Of a DNA stretch of 59,352 nucleotides, positions 38,014 through 48,166 are shown one piece after another. Location: contig NZ_WHSB02000023.1 of assembly GCF_010994755.1 (NCBI RefSeq), forward strand, positions 1 to 59,352. The letters are read 5' to 3'. Numbering within the stretch: position 1 is the stretch's first letter; the number at the start of each line of letters is the position of its first letter. Source of the stretch: Shinella lacus. GTDB taxonomy: Bacteria; Pseudomonadota; Alphaproteobacteria; Rhizobiales; Rhizobiaceae. Both the position numbers and the translations under genes were made by a program. The notes beneath the pieces were generated by a model. That model saw only the letters and a program-made list of their open reading frames with translations, did not search any database and was not told the origin of the DNA.

Positions 38014-41000
38014 TCAGTATTCCTTCTCGTAGAAGATACCCGCACCCGCGCTGCCCCCGCTGCCCGCTTCGCCGCGCAGTTTTAGCCCACGGCCGACATC
38101 GAGATTGATGACAGCCTTGGCGCCGTTGGTTTCCGGGTCCTGCTTCAGCTCGATATAGGTTCGCTCGTTCAGGTATTTGCCGGCCGAGACGGCCGCCCGG
38201 CCTTCGGCGTCGGTCGTGATGTCGAGGTCGTCGACGCCGAGCTTGCTGCGCAGGCTGTCGAGCAGTCCGGTCGAGCTGCCGCCGGCAAGCTGGCTTGCGG
38301 CGGAGGCGAGCTGCGCGATCTGCACTGCCGAAAGGTTCGACATCGAGCGGTTGAAGATGAGCTGTGCCAGGATTTCGTCCTGCGGCAGAGAGGGCGAGGA
38401 GGCGAAGGTGACCGTCGGATTGTTGGCTTGGCCCGCCACGGTGACGGTGATTTCCGTGGTGCCGGCCGTGCTTGCGGCGACCAGGTTGACCGTCGGCACG
38501 AGGCCGCCGGCAAAGCCGATATGGGCGCTGGTGAAATCGAGGCGGCGCGTCAGGATCTCCATGCGCCCGCGCCGAAGCTCGAAGCCGCCGGAGACGACAG
38601 GCGATGACGAGGTGCCGGTGATCTTCAGGCTGCCGCCGAGCTCCGCGTTGATGCCGCGTCCCCGTACGAAAAGCTGGCCCGGCGCCTCGATCGTCAGATC
38701 GAGCGCGATGCCCCGCGAGGCGCCATCGCCGCCGCCGCCCTGGTCGCGCTGGACATCCGCCGTCATGCGCTTGACGTCGGCCGGCGCGTTGCGGTGCTTG
38801 ATGGCGATTTCGGAGAGCGAGGCCGGCAGTTTCTGCGGAATGGTGACGTTCGCCTTGTTGATGCGCACCTTGCCGCCCAGCGAGAGGGCCGCAACCGGCC
38901 CCTTCAGCGTCAGGTCGCCCGCGACATTGGCGGTCACCAGCGTGCCGTCAACATAGGTAATGTTGCCGAGCTTCACCGTGACGTCAACCGGGAAGCCGCT
39001 TGCCGGATCGATGCCGACGCGGCCGCTCGCCGAAAGCTGGCCACCGCTGGCGAGCTTGCCGGAGACGGTCTCGATCACCGCCTGGCGCCCGTCCATGGTG
39101 ACGCGGATCGTCAGGTTCTCCACCGCGAGGTTGCGGCGCACATCGACGAGGCGCGCGCCGCCCGCCGTGATGCTGCCGGTAACCGACGGCGCCGCCGCCG
39201 TGCCGCCGATCGACACGTCGACATTGGCATTGCCGGTCAGCACGAAACCCTGCGCGGAGAGCTGCCCCTGCAACAGGCCGAACGGCACCGTGCCGTTGAA
39301 TTTCAGCCCGAGCGGCGTGGCACCGCCGATGCCGACCGTGCCGCCGCCGCGGAAGGAAAGACCACCGGCGCCGGAGAGCACCGTATCGAGCCGGACCTGG
39401 TTGTTCGCGAAGGCGCCCTTGGCATTGATGCTGAGCGCGCCGATGCCCGCCCCGCGGGTCTGGCTCGTCTGCGCCCCGCTCCAGTCGAGCGCGTAGTCGA
39501 CGACGGGTGCCGCCGCCCGGCCCTTGACCGTCACCGTGCCGCTGATTGCACCCTCGGCACCGAGACCGGCCGCAAAATTATTGACGAGATCGGCCGGCAG
39601 CGCACTGAGGCGAAGCGACAGATCGAGCGTCTCCCCCGCCCGGCCGGAGACCGCGACGGAGCCGCGGCCTGCCTGGATCGTGAGCCCGTCGAGCGTCGCC
39701 ACACCATTGGTGACGCCGATGGTCGTCGGCTTGGCGAGCTTCAGCGCGATGCGCCGCGGTGCCGCTTCGAAGGCCTGCAAGGCGACATCGAGGCCGCCGT
39801 CTCGCTGGAGGACCTTGCCCTTCGTCACGAGCGGCGCGCCGTCGAGCCGGCCGGCGAGATCGAAATTGGTCGCTTGCCCTTCGCGCGAAAAATCGAGGCG
39901 CAGCGCGTCAAGCCGGTTCTCGCCGGACGCGATCCGCTCGGCGCGCACCGTGCCGGTGATCGCGGCGGTGGCAAGGTCGGCGATGGTGAGATCGACGGCC
40001 GGCTTGGTGATGCTCACCGCGTCGCGCCGGATGGCGGAGCCGGACGCCTGCACCGTCGCCGATGTCTTGCCGTTGGTCGTCGCGATTTCCACCTGGCCGG
40101 CGAGGTCGCCGGCCGCCTGCTGGCCGGCCATGGCGGCGAGCAGGCCAAGATCCGGGAAATTGAAGCGGATGATGCCGTTCGGCATGAAATTCTCGGCGAG
40201 TGCCAGCGACCCCTTCAGTGTGTTCGGGCCGATTTCCGCCTCCAGCACCGGCACCGAGATGCGCCCGCCTTCCGACGTAATGTTGGAACGCACGTTGATC
40301 GGCTGCCCGTCGAGCGCGCCGGTCGCCGTCAATTCGCCGGACGGGCTGTCGGCAACGGCTTTGCCGGTGAGCGTCACGACGAGATCGCTGAGTGTGCGGC
40401 CGGAGAGCGTCGCGCCGCTCGATGTGACCTTGGCCGAAACATCGAGCCCCTGCACCGGCCCGGTCGCGGAAAGCTCGAAGGCCGCCTCGCCCGAGGCATC
40501 CGCGAGCAGCTTGCCGAGGTTGAGCACCTTGCCGGTCAGTGCGGCGTCGAGATTGCCGCCGCCGAGCGACACCGTGCCCGCAGTCTCCAGCGTGCCGGAC
40601 TTGACCTGAAGGCCGGAGACCTGGACGCCGCCGTCGCTCGCCAGTTGGACCCGTCCTTCCATCGCGATCGTCGTGTCGAACTTGCCGGACAGCGCCGGCG
40701 GCAGGACGGCCGGCAGCGCGAAGAGCCGGAAGTTGACATCCGCCTCGCGGCTTTCGAGGCCGTAGCGGCCCGAGAGCGTGCCGCCGATGCTGGCGCTCTC
40801 GAGCGTCGCGGGGTCGAAGGCGATCTCGCTTGGCGACACGTTCAGCGTAGCGACGAGCTTCGCGGGACCTTTCACCATACGGTCGAGATCGGCATTGGCA
40901 AATGCCGTACCACCCGTTTCCAGCGTCACATCCACGCGGCCGGACTGGCTTGCGACGTTGAAGGCATCGCTCCTGGCCGAAAGGCGGACGTTTTCCACCC

Positions 41001-42189
41001 TACCGGCCGGCAGCTCGGCGGAAACGACCGTCGCATCCACCTGGAGCGCCGCAGCACTCGCCTCGCCGGTCAGTGAAATATCGGCGCCGTCGATCAGCAC
41101 GCGCGCATCGCCCCCGGCCAGCGGCCAGCGGAAATCGATCGGCCCATCCCGGCCGGCCAGTTTCACGTCGAGGTCGTTTGCGCCCTTGGCGCTGACGGTG
41201 CCCGATGCGCCGAGCGTCATCGCGCCGGTCGAAATCGAGCCTTTCTCGATGCGCAGCATGTCCGAGCCGTCGAAGGCCGCGACGACATCGATGCCGGTCT
41301 CGCCGGCAAAGAGCGGGCGAAGCTGCGGCGGCATCAGCGCGTCGAACGTTCCGCCGCCGCTGAGCGCGATCGTGTGCAGCCCATTAGCCGAGAGGTCATG
41401 GCGCCCGTCGACGCGCAGCATTTCCGTGCCGTCGAGGGCTGCGGAAAGGCGGCCAGTCCATTCGGAGAGCGGGCCATCACCCGTGAGCCGGATCGCGACG
41501 GCGGGATCGTTCGGCAGCTTCAGCAGTGCCGCCAGCAGCCCGCCCTTCGGCTCGGCGACGTCGGCTTCCAGGCGAAGCTGGTTGTCGGCCGGGTTGAAGA
41601 CGATGTCGGCGTTGACGCGGGCATCGGGCCGCGCCTGTTCCGAGGCGGAAAGCTTGACCGCGACGCTATCGGCCGTGGCATCGCCACTGCCCGACAGGAC
41701 GATGCGCTGGTCGCGGCCCGCGACCGTGCCCGATACGAAAAGCTCCGGAACCTCCAGCGCGTCGACATGAACCTCTACCGGCAGCGTGAACGGCGTATCG
41801 GATTTCTCCGCATCCGGCTTGGGCTCCGGCAGGCGCAGCAGGGAGACGGACGAGGCGGCAATGCGCTCGGCATCGAAGCTGAAGAACAACAGTTCCCACG
41901 GCGACCAGTCGACCGCGAGGTCGCGGATTTCCGCATAGGTGCCCTTGTCGTCGCCGATGGTGATCGTGCCGGCCCGCAGCTTGCCGGTGAGCAGGCCGGA
42001 CGGTTCGCTGATCGAGATGACCTGTCCGCTCGCAGCCGCGATCTTCTCCACCTGCGAAACCGCAAAACGCGCGCCCGCATCGGTAAAACCGACAAATCCG
42101 ATCGCCGCGACAAGAACAACCAGCACAAGCACGAGGGCGTAGCCGATATATCGAAGCGTGGCGCGGAGAATTCGGGACAGCCTGTTCAT
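38014..42189 (-). CDS. tamB: TamB-like translocation and assembly module protein
   Basis: TamB is an inner-membrane-anchored periplasmic protein that spans toward the outer membrane. It works with TamA in outer-membrane protein insertion and/or phospholipid transport. The 1391-aa sequence has an N-terminal membrane anchor (about 12-32), long beta-rich AsmA/DUF490 repeats, and the conserved DUF490 C-terminal domain (about 1050-1391). It ends GAGIFYEKEY, a beta-strand of the type that TamA can accept. It follows tamA on the same strand, with about 105 bp between the two. Confidence 0.92.
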   Translation of the reverse strand: MNRLSRILRATLRYIGYALVLVLVVLVAAIGFVGFTDAGARFAVSQVEKIAAASGQVISISEPSGLLTGKLRAGTITIGDDKGTYAEIRDLAVDWSPWELLFFSFDAERIAASSVSLLRLPEPKPDAEKSDTPFTLPVEVHVDALEVPELFVSGTVAGRDQRIVLSGSGDATADSVAVKLSASEQARPDARVNADIVFNPADNQLRLEADVAEPKGGLLAALLKLPNDPAVAIRLTGDGPLSEWTGRLSAALDGTEMLRVDGRHDLSANGLHTIALSGGGTFDALMPPQLRPLFAGETGIDVVAAFDGSDMLRIEKGSISTGAMTLGASGTVSAKGANDLDVKLAGRDGPIDFRWPLAGGDARVLIDGADISLTGEASAAALQVDATVVSAELPAGRVENVRLSARSDAFNVASQSGRVDVTLETGGTAFANADLDRMVKGPAKLVATLNVSPSEIAFDPATLESASIGGTLSGRYGLESREADVNFRLFALPAVLPPALSGKFDTTIAMEGRVQLASDGGVQVSGLQVKSGTLETAGTVSLGGGNLDAALTGKVLNLGKLLADASGEAAFELSATGPVQGLDVSAKVTSSGATLSGRTLSDLVVTLTGKAVADSPSGELTATGALDGQPINVRSNITSEGGRISVPVLEAEIGPNTLKGSLALAENFMPNGIIRFNFPDLGLLAAMAGQQAAGDLAGQVEIATTNGKTSATVQASGSAIRRDAVSITKPAVDLTIADLATAAITGTVRAERIASGENRLDALRLDFSREGQATNFDLAGRLDGAPLVTKGKVLQRDGGLDVALQAFEAAPRRIALKLAKPTTIGVTNGVATLDGLTIQAGRGSVAVSGRAGETLDLSLRLSALPADLVNNFAAGLGAEGAISGTVTVKGRAAAPVVDYALDWSGAQTSQTRGAGIGALSINAKGAFANNQVRLDTVLSGAGGLSFRGGGTVGIGGATPLGLKFNGTVPFGLLQGQLSAQGFVLTGNANVDVSIGGTAAAPSVTGSITAGGARLVDVRRNLAVENLTIRVTMDGRQAVIETVSGKLASGGQLSASGRVGIDPASGFPVDVTVKLGNITYVDGTLVTANVAGDLTLKGPVAALSLGGKVRINKANVTIPQKLPASLSEIAIKHRNAPADVKRMTADVQRDQGGGGDGASRGIALDLTIEAPGQLFVRGRGINAELGGSLKITGTSSSPVVSGGFELRRGRMEILTRRLDFTSAHIGFAGGLVPTVNLVAASTAGTTEITVTVAGQANNPTVTFASSPSLPQDEILAQLIFNRSMSNLSAVQIAQLASAASQLAGGSSTGLLDSLRSKLGVDDLDITTDAEGRAAVSAGKYLNERTYIELKQDPETNGAKAVINLDVGRGLKLRGEAGSGGSAGAGIFYEKEY

Positions 42190-42293
42190 GCATCATCCAT
42201 TTCGCGTGCGGGGAGCGCAAACATTCGCTCCTCAACGTCTTGAATCCAAATCGCGCAATCGATCAAGAGCCTAGACGAAAATTGGGGCGACAG

Positions 42294-44219
42294 TCAGAAG
42301 GACTGGCCGATACCGGCATAAACCCCGAAAGAGGTTCCGCCCGGATATTTCTTGAGCGGCACCGCGACATCGAGCCGGAGCGGCCCGAACGGCGTCGCGT
42401 AGCGCAGGCCGATGCCGGCACCCGCCCGGATATCGTTGAAATCCGGCACCTCGTCCGTCGAAACCGTGCCGACATCGAGGAAAGGCACGACGCCGATCGT
42501 CTCGGTGACGCCGATGCGCGCCTCCGCCGAGGCTGCCACGTAGGAGCGGCCGCCGAGCAGCTTGTTGCGGCTGTCGCGCGGCGAAATCTCCTGGTAGCCG
42601 TAACCGCGCACCGTGCCGCCACCACCCAGGAAGAAGCGCCGCGTCGCCGGAATGTCGGAGAGTTCGTCGCCGCCGATGATCGTGCCGGCCGCGATCTTTC
42701 CGGCCAGCACGAAGCGTTTTTCCTCGCCGAGCGCCTGGTAGCCGGTGATCGCGCCTTCGAAGCTGGAGAAGAAGGTGCCGCGCTCGATCTCGTAGCTCGG
42801 CTTCGCGCTCAGCATCGCGCGATAGCCTTCCGTCGGGTTCAGCTTGTCGTCGCGCGTGTCACGCACATATTCGATCGGAATGGCGACGGTGAGATAGTTG
42901 TTCTTGCCGAAGGCGTCGTCGACGTCGCTCCACATGACCTCGCCGCCGCCGCTCACCGTATCCGTATCGGAAAGCTCGATCGCGACGCCGGCAGCCCCCG
43001 TGATCGTGAAGGCCCTGTAGGCATCCGGATCGACGATCGAGGCCTTCACGCTGGCATTGAACGTGGTCGCCGGCCCGAAGGCGCCGGGCTTGGAGAACAG
43101 GATGGCACTCGAATAATCGAGATTGCCGACATCCTTGGTCTCGCCGATCCGGTTGATCGCCCCTTCCACGCGCAGCGATTCCGCCTCGCCGAACAGGTTG
43201 CGATGGCCCCAATAGCCCTGCAGGCCCAGACCGTCGGTGTTGGAAACCTGCGCGCCGACGCCGAAATAGCGGTGTTTGCCCTCGGAGACCTCGATGGTCA
43301 TCGGCAGCGAACCATCCGGCGCCAGCTTGTCTGCCTCGCGGATCGTGACGCTGGAGAAGACGCCGAGCGTGCGCAGTCGTTCGGCGGCCTTTGTCAGCGC
43401 CTCCGGCGAATAGGGCTGGCCGGCATTGATGCGCGAATAGCGCTGCACGAAACCCGGATCGACCGTCTTGGTGCCGGTCACGCCGACCTCGCCGACAGGC
43501 GCCACCGGCCCGCCCTCGGCGGCGATCACCACATCCACGGTCTGCGTCTTGTGGTCGGCCGTGGCGTTGCGTTCCGTCAGCTTGGCAAGCGGCCGGCCTT
43601 CCGCCTTGAGATCGACGACCATCTTCTCGCCGGCCTTCAGGATGATGGTGGAATCGGCCCGGGCACCGGGCACCAGCCCGTAGTCGGCCGGATTGCGCCC
43701 CTCGGCATCACCGGAAAAGACGACGTCGCCGAAGGTGAAGGCCGGGCCGGGCTCGACGCTGATCGTCACCGGGATGGCGCCGCTCGTGTTGAATTCCGGA
43801 TTGGGCGGCAGGGAATCGAGGTCCTGGCCGTCGATGGTGACCGTCACCACGCCGCCGTAGCGGGCGTTTTCATAGAGCGCGGCGAGGATGCGGTCGCGGT
43901 CGTCACGCGCCTTGATGACGAGGCCGAGATCGCCGGAAACCGGCGTGCCCTCGTCCTGCTTGAGGCGCGCCGTGTTCTCGATCGCCTCTTTCAGGTCGCC
44001 GTCGTCCGTGCCCGGCTCAAGCGTCAGTGTGTAGTTGACGGGATCGATGACGGCGTTGGTTTCCTCCTCGTCCTCGAAGAACTTCATGCCGAAGATTTCG
44101 AAGGCCGAGGCCGGTCCGACGGAAAGCGGGCCGCAGAACAACGCGGCAGCAACCGCGAGCGCGGTGCCAGCTCTCAGAAACGCAAAACTCTTTTCCGGCC
44201 GGTTCACTTTATCCCGCAT
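42294..44219 (-). CDS. tamA: TamA-like outer-membrane assembly protein (Omp85 family)
   Basis: This is a BamA/TamA-type outer-membrane beta-barrel of 641 aa. A signal peptide (residues 1-40, ending ASAFE) precedes periplasmic POTRA domains (about 55-290), and a C-terminal Omp85 barrel contains the conserved GGxxVRGY-type loop (GGGTVRGYGY). It ends in Phe, as outer-membrane barrels do. ATG 44219 is preferred to upstream TTG 44261. tamB follows, so the pair is complete. Confidence 0.92.
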   Translation of the reverse strand: MRDKVNRPEKSFAFLRAGTALAVAAALFCGPLSVGPASAFEIFGMKFFEDEEETNAVIDPVNYTLTLEPGTDDGDLKEAIENTARLKQDEGTPVSGDLGLVIKARDDRDRILAALYENARYGGVVTVTIDGQDLDSLPPNPEFNTSGAIPVTISVEPGPAFTFGDVVFSGDAEGRNPADYGLVPGARADSTIILKAGEKMVVDLKAEGRPLAKLTERNATADHKTQTVDVVIAAEGGPVAPVGEVGVTGTKTVDPGFVQRYSRINAGQPYSPEALTKAAERLRTLGVFSSVTIREADKLAPDGSLPMTIEVSEGKHRYFGVGAQVSNTDGLGLQGYWGHRNLFGEAESLRVEGAINRIGETKDVGNLDYSSAILFSKPGAFGPATTFNASVKASIVDPDAYRAFTITGAAGVAIELSDTDTVSGGGEVMWSDVDDAFGKNNYLTVAIPIEYVRDTRDDKLNPTEGYRAMLSAKPSYEIERGTFFSSFEGAITGYQALGEEKRFVLAGKIAAGTIIGGDELSDIPATRRFFLGGGGTVRGYGYQEISPRDSRNKLLGGRSYVAASAEARIGVTETIGVVPFLDVGTVSTDEVPDFNDIRAGAGIGLRYATPFGPLRLDVAVPLKKYPGGTSFGVYAGIGQSF

Positions 44220-44431
44220 CCGCAGTTGTCCGTCGCCTTTACTCCTTGGGGTGCGGGGCAAACGGCGGACCGGCAGCTTCCGTCACAAACTTCGGGCGCT
44301 CTGGTTCATCCAGAGCTTTCAGGCAGGAAAAGACCCTAACGCGTTAGGTTTTCCGTAATGTTAACGGTGGTTTTACACGGATGGAAACAAGATTTGAAGC
44401 ACCGGAGCGGTGATTTTACGTCACACTCGCA

Positions 44432-44463
44432 AAAGCAAAAGCCCCGGAGACACTCCGGGGCTT
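44432..44463 (-). terminator. Terminator of the glycine-zipper lipoprotein gene
   Basis: An 11-bp perfect stem (AAGCCCCGGAG/CTCCGGGGCTT) with a 3-nt loop is followed on the minus strand by TTTGCTTTTGC. It lies 26 bp past the stop codon. Confidence 0.85.
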
Positions 44464-44488
44464 CGTATAGGTTGCATGAATTGGGGTA

Positions 44489-44752
44489 TTAGTAACCCGA
44501 CGGGCACCGGTCGATATAGCGGCGGCCGTAGCGGTCACGGTAGTAGCACTGGCCCGGCTGTTCGGAAACGCTGCCGATGACAGCACCCGAAACGCCGCCG
44601 ATGGCAGCACCCACGGCAGCACCGCGGACGTCACCCGTGACGGCGCCACCGATGATCGCGCCGGAGACGGCGCCGATACCCGCACCCTTTTCCGTCTGCG
44701 TGCAGCTGGCGACGGCGAGGCCGACCAGAACGAGCGCAATGACTTTCTTCAT
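44489..44752 (-). CDS. Glycine-zipper lipoprotein
   Basis: This small envelope lipoprotein (87 aa) has a lipobox with the modified cysteine in AVASC (residue 17). Glycine-zipper repeats ([14 protein letters not shown] and [17 protein letters not shown]) and a short Tyr/Arg-rich tail with two cysteines follow. Such 2TM glycine-zipper proteins associate with membranes; no specific role is known. ATG 44752 (MKKVIAL) is preferred to 44767 because it directly precedes the signal sequence. Confidence 0.85.
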   Translation of the reverse strand: MKKVIALVLVGLAVASCTQTEKGAGIGAVSGAIIGGAVTGDVRGAAVGAAIGGVSGAVIGSVSEQPGQCYYRDRYGRRYIDRCPSGY

Positions 44753-44767
44753 GAAGATCTTCTCCAA

Positions 44768-45197
44768 AGTTGAGTGGCGGCCGCGTTTGCCGGGTCCGCC
44801 TATCCCCTTCTACTCAGACACATACCGGGGCCGTCATCGACGGTTGGTCTGTCCGGGATCGAAAATATACTCGGAAATCGGGAAGTCCATGCCATTCAAC
44901 TATTTTTTTGAGCGGCGAATAAATATCGTTTCCATTTCGTTTGGTAAGCCCGCGCCTATCGGCGGTCACGAGAAATTTCGCCTGCGCCCCAAAGTAGCGG
45001 TTGATCGGCGCCGCAAAAAGTCAAATGATATGACTGTTGGGGCCGCGTCGAGTGCGGCCTCAGGCTGCCGGAATGCAATGCGCGCGAATGAAGATTGCTG
45101 GTGTCGTCTGATCCCAGGCCCGCGTCGCGAGACGCCCGCTGCATGTAACGTCGGATCGATCGGCCCCAGCGGACAAGGAACCGCCAGGGAGGAACGA
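44768..45197. other. 430-bp intergenic region upstream of coxS
   Basis: This region separates the minus-strand lipoprotein gene from coxS. It is A/T-rich around 44850-45030 and should contain both divergent promoters. A weak TTGATC (45001) and TGATAT (45026) pair has 19-bp spacing. No gene, known riboswitch or clear operator is visible. The long frame that runs through it toward coxS has no recognisable content. Confidence 0.5.
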
Positions 45198-45689
45198 ATG
45201 GCGAAAGTGGCAATGACCGTCAATGGCCGGAAGGTGAGCAAGGAGTGTGAGGACCGCACGCTGCTTGTGCACTTCATCCGAGACAATCTAAGCCTCACCG
45301 GAACCCATGTCGGCTGCGATACCTCCCAGTGCGGGGCCTGCGTCGTGCACATGGACGGCAAGGCCGTCAAAAGCTGTTCCATCCTCGCGGCCCAGGCTGC
45401 GGGGTCCGACATCCTTACCATCGAGGGCCTTGCCGCCAACGGCGAGCTTCACCCCGTCCAGGCCGCCTTCAAGGCCAATCACGGCCTGCAATGCGGCTTC
45501 TGTACGCCCGGCATGGTGATGACTGCGGTCGACATGATCAACCGCTACGGGGCTCAGCTCGACGAGAAGACGGTGCGCGAGAACCTCGAAGGCAATATCT
45601 GTCGATGCACCGGCTACCATAACATCGTGAAAGCCATCCTCGCCGCTGCCGAAGACATGGGCGCGGCAGGCCGGCAGGCTGCGGAATAA
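45198..45689 (+). CDS. coxS: CoxS-like [2Fe-2S] small subunit of a molybdenum hydroxylase
   Basis: This is the iron-sulfur subunit of a carbon-monoxide-dehydrogenase-type/xanthine-dehydrogenase-family enzyme (163 aa). A plant-type [2Fe-2S] site (CDTSQCGAC...C, about 40-62) is followed by a second one (CGFCTPG ... CRCTG, about 102-139). ATG 45198 follows GGGAGGA. The gene order S-L-M is shared with many form II cox-like clusters. A repeat element separates it from coxL. Confidence 0.88.
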   Translation: MAKVAMTVNGRKVSKECEDRTLLVHFIRDNLSLTGTHVGCDTSQCGACVVHMDGKAVKSCSILAAQAAGSDILTIEGLAANGELHPVQAAFKANHGLQCGFCTPGMVMTAVDMINRYGAQLDEKTVRENLEGNICRCTGYHNIVKAILAAAEDMGAAGRQAAE

Positions 45690-45694
45690 GGGCA

Positions 45695-45781
45695 GCGAAT
45701 AGGGATGGCGAGTGGCGAATAGGGCGCAACACCGCACCCACGCCACTCCCCCCTATTCGCTACTCCCTATTCGCTATTCGC
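45695..45781. repeat. Palindromic repeat element between coxS and coxL
   Basis: Several copies of GCGAATAGGG in the left half are mirrored by CCCTATTCGC copies in the right half (45751-45781). This gives roughly 24-bp imperfect arms with about 25 bp between them. Short direct repeats (TATTCGCTA) occur within it. Similar GCGAATAGGGAGTAGCGAATAG units are scattered in rhizobial genomes; that copy number is recalled, not measured here. Confidence 0.75.
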
Positions 45782-45803
45782 TCATTCTGTGGAGGAGATG
45801 AAG

Positions 45804-48155
45804 ATGGGTGTCGAAGGTATCGGCGCGCGCGTCGCGCGAAAGGAAGACAAGCGGTTCCTGATGGGCCAGGGCCGTTATACGGACGACATGTCCGTGCCGG
45901 GCATGCGCTATGCCGCATTCGTGCGCTCGCCGCACGCGCATGCGAAGATCAGGAGCCTCGATACGTCTGCGGCCGAGGAGATGCCGGGCGTCATCGCGGT
46001 CTTGAACGGCAAGCAGATGCTGGACGATGGCATCGGCAACCTGATCTGCGGCTGGATGATCCATTCCAAGGATGGTTCGCCGATGAAGATGGGCGCCTGG
46101 CGGCCGATCGCGCATGAGACGGTGCGTTATGTCGGCGACGCCGTCGCCGTGGTGGTGGCCGACACGATGGGCGAGGCGCGCGACGCGGCCGAAGCCGTCG
46201 TCGTCGACTACGACGTGCTGCCCGCCGTCACCGATGCGGTGAAGGCGCTCGAAGCCGGCCAGCCGCAGCTGCATCCGGAAGCGCCCGGCAACCTCATCTA
46301 CGACTGGCAGATCGGCGACGGTGATGCGACCGATGCGGCCATCGCAGCCGCCGCCCATGTCACGGAAATGAAGATCATCAACAACCGCCTCGCGCCGAAC
46401 CCGATGGAACCGCGGGCAGCGCTCGGCATCTACGATTCCGCCGAGGACCACTATACCTGCTACACGACGAGCCAGAACCCGCATGTCGCGCGCCTCGTCA
46501 TGAGCGCCTTCTACAATGTCGCGCCGGAAAACAAGCTACGCGTCATCGCCCCCGATGTCGGCGGCGGCTTCGGCTCGAAGATCTACATCTATCCCGAAGA
46601 GATCGTCTGTCTCTGGGCCTCCAAGCGCTCCGGCGTGCCCGTGAAGTGGACGTGCGACCGCACCGAGGCCTTCCTGACGGACGCCCACGGCCGCGACCAT
46701 GTCTCGACGGTCAAGATGGCCTTCGACGCGAACAACCGCATCACGGCGCTGAAGGTCGACACGATCGCCAATTTCGGCGCCTACATGTCGCTCTTCTCCT
46801 CCGCCGTGCCAACCTATCTCTATGCGACCTTGCTCTCGGGCCAGTACGCCATCCCGGCGATCCACGCCAATGTGCGCGCCGTCTACACCAACACCGTCGC
46901 CGTCGATGCCTATCGCGGCGCCGGGCGGCCGGAAGCGACCTACCTGCTCGAACGCACGATGGAGACGGCGGCGCGCGAACTCGGCGTCTCGCCGGCGGAA
47001 CTGCGCCGCGCCAACTTCATCCGCACCTTCCCCTACCAGACGCCGGTCATCATGAATTACGACGCCGGCGACTACGAAGCCTCGCTGGAAGCCGCCATGC
47101 AGGCCGCCGACTGGAACGGTTTTCCCGCCCGCAAGGCGGAAGCCGCCAGCCGGGGCATGAAACGCGGCATAGGCATGAGCTGCTATATCGAGGCCTGCGG
47201 CATCGCGCCGTCGGCCGCGGTCGGCTCGCTCGGTGCCGGTGTCGGCCTCTGGGAATCGGCGGAGGTGCGCGTCAATGCGGTCGGCACGATCGAAGTGCTG
47301 ACCGGCTCGCACAGCCACGGCCAGGGCCATGAGACGACCTTCGCCCAGCTCGTCGCCGACCGCTTCGGCGTGCCGATCGACAGCGTCTCCATCGTACACG
47401 GCGATACCGACAAGGTGCAGATGGGCATGGGCACCTATGGCTCGCGCTCCGGCGCCGTCGGCATGTCCGCCATCGTGAAAGCACTCGACAAGGTGGAGGC
47501 GAAGGCGAAAAAGATCGCAGCGCACCTGATGGAGGCCGACGAGAGCGACATCGTCATCGAGAACGGCGCCCTGAAGGTCGCCGGCACCGACAAGACCGTG
47601 CCGTGGTTCCAGATGGCGCTCGCCGCCTATACCGCGCACAACCTGCCCTCCGGCATGGAGCCGGGCCTGAAGGAAGGCGCCTTCTACGATCCGGCCAACT
47701 TCACCTTCCCGGCCGGCTGCTACATCGCGGAGGTCGAGGTCGATCCGGAGACCGGCAAGACCAAGATCGTGCAGTTCGTCGCCGCCGACGACTTCGGCAA
47801 CATCATCAACCCGATGATCGTCGAGGGCCAGGTGCATGGCGGCATCGCGCAGGGCATCGGCCAGGCGCTGCTGGAGGGCGTGCATTATGATCCCGACACG
47901 GGCCAGCTGCTGACGGCGAGCTACATGGACTACACCATGCCGCGCGCCGACGACCTGCCGTCCTTCAACGTCTCGCACCAGGTCACGCCCTGCCCGAACA
48001 ATCCGCTCGGCATCAAGGGCTGCGGCGAGGCGGGCGCCATCGGCTCGCCGCCGGCGCTGATGAACGCCATCACCGACGCCATCGGCAACAACGACCTCAC
48101 CATGCCCGCAACGCCCCAGAAGGTCTGGGCGGCTGCGCGGCTTGCCGCCAACTGA
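45804..48155 (+). CDS. coxL: CoxL-like molybdopterin large subunit, form II
   Basis: This is the molybdenum-cofactor-binding catalytic subunit (783 aa) of a xanthine-dehydrogenase-family hydroxylase annotated as aerobic CO dehydrogenase. The active-site loop reads AYRGAGR (369-375), the form II signature, in place of the AYxCSFR of proven form I CO dehydrogenases. The catalytic glutamate is Glu742 in GCGEAGA. GGAGGAG lies 6 nt before ATG 45804; GTG 45789 and ATG 45798 are less well placed. CO oxidation is therefore uncertain, and aldehydes or N-heterocycles are alternative substrates. Confidence 0.88.
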   Translation: MGVEGIGARVARKEDKRFLMGQGRYTDDMSVPGMRYAAFVRSPHAHAKIRSLDTSAAEEMPGVIAVLNGKQMLDDGIGNLICGWMIHSKDGSPMKMGAWRPIAHETVRYVGDAVAVVVADTMGEARDAAEAVVVDYDVLPAVTDAVKALEAGQPQLHPEAPGNLIYDWQIGDGDATDAAIAAAAHVTEMKIINNRLAPNPMEPRAALGIYDSAEDHYTCYTTSQNPHVARLVMSAFYNVAPENKLRVIAPDVGGGFGSKIYIYPEEIVCLWASKRSGVPVKWTCDRTEAFLTDAHGRDHVSTVKMAFDANNRITALKVDTIANFGAYMSLFSSAVPTYLYATLLSGQYAIPAIHANVRAVYTNTVAVDAYRGAGRPEATYLLERTMETAARELGVSPAELRRANFIRTFPYQTPVIMNYDAGDYEASLEAAMQAADWNGFPARKAEAASRGMKRGIGMSCYIEACGIAPSAAVGSLGAGVGLWESAEVRVNAVGTIEVLTGSHSHGQGHETTFAQLVADRFGVPIDSVSIVHGDTDKVQMGMGTYGSRSGAVGMSAIVKALDKVEAKAKKIAAHLMEADESDIVIENGALKVAGTDKTVPWFQMALAAYTAHNLPSGMEPGLKEGAFYDPANFTFPAGCYIAEVEVDPETGKTKIVQFVAADDFGNIINPMIVEGQVHGGIAQGIGQALLEGVHYDPDTGQLLTASYMDYTMPRADDLPSFNVSHQVTPCPNNPLGIKGCGEAGAIGSPPALMNAITDAIGNNDLTMPATPQKVWAAARLAAN

Positions 48156-48166
48156 CGGAGGGAACC

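Noticed and set aside
38794..41076. 760-codon open frame opposite tamB
   Set aside because: Same cause: a shadow of the long tamB gene, with low-complexity Arg/Asp-rich translation.
44577..45197. Long N-terminal extension of coxS
   Set aside because: The frame is open but the extra 207 residues have no family match and overlap the divergent lipoprotein gene. A good ribosome site lies before ATG 45198.
45804..48155. Proven aerobic CO dehydrogenase (form I)
   Set aside because: The active-site loop is AYRGAGR and lacks the cysteine that binds copper in form I enzymes.
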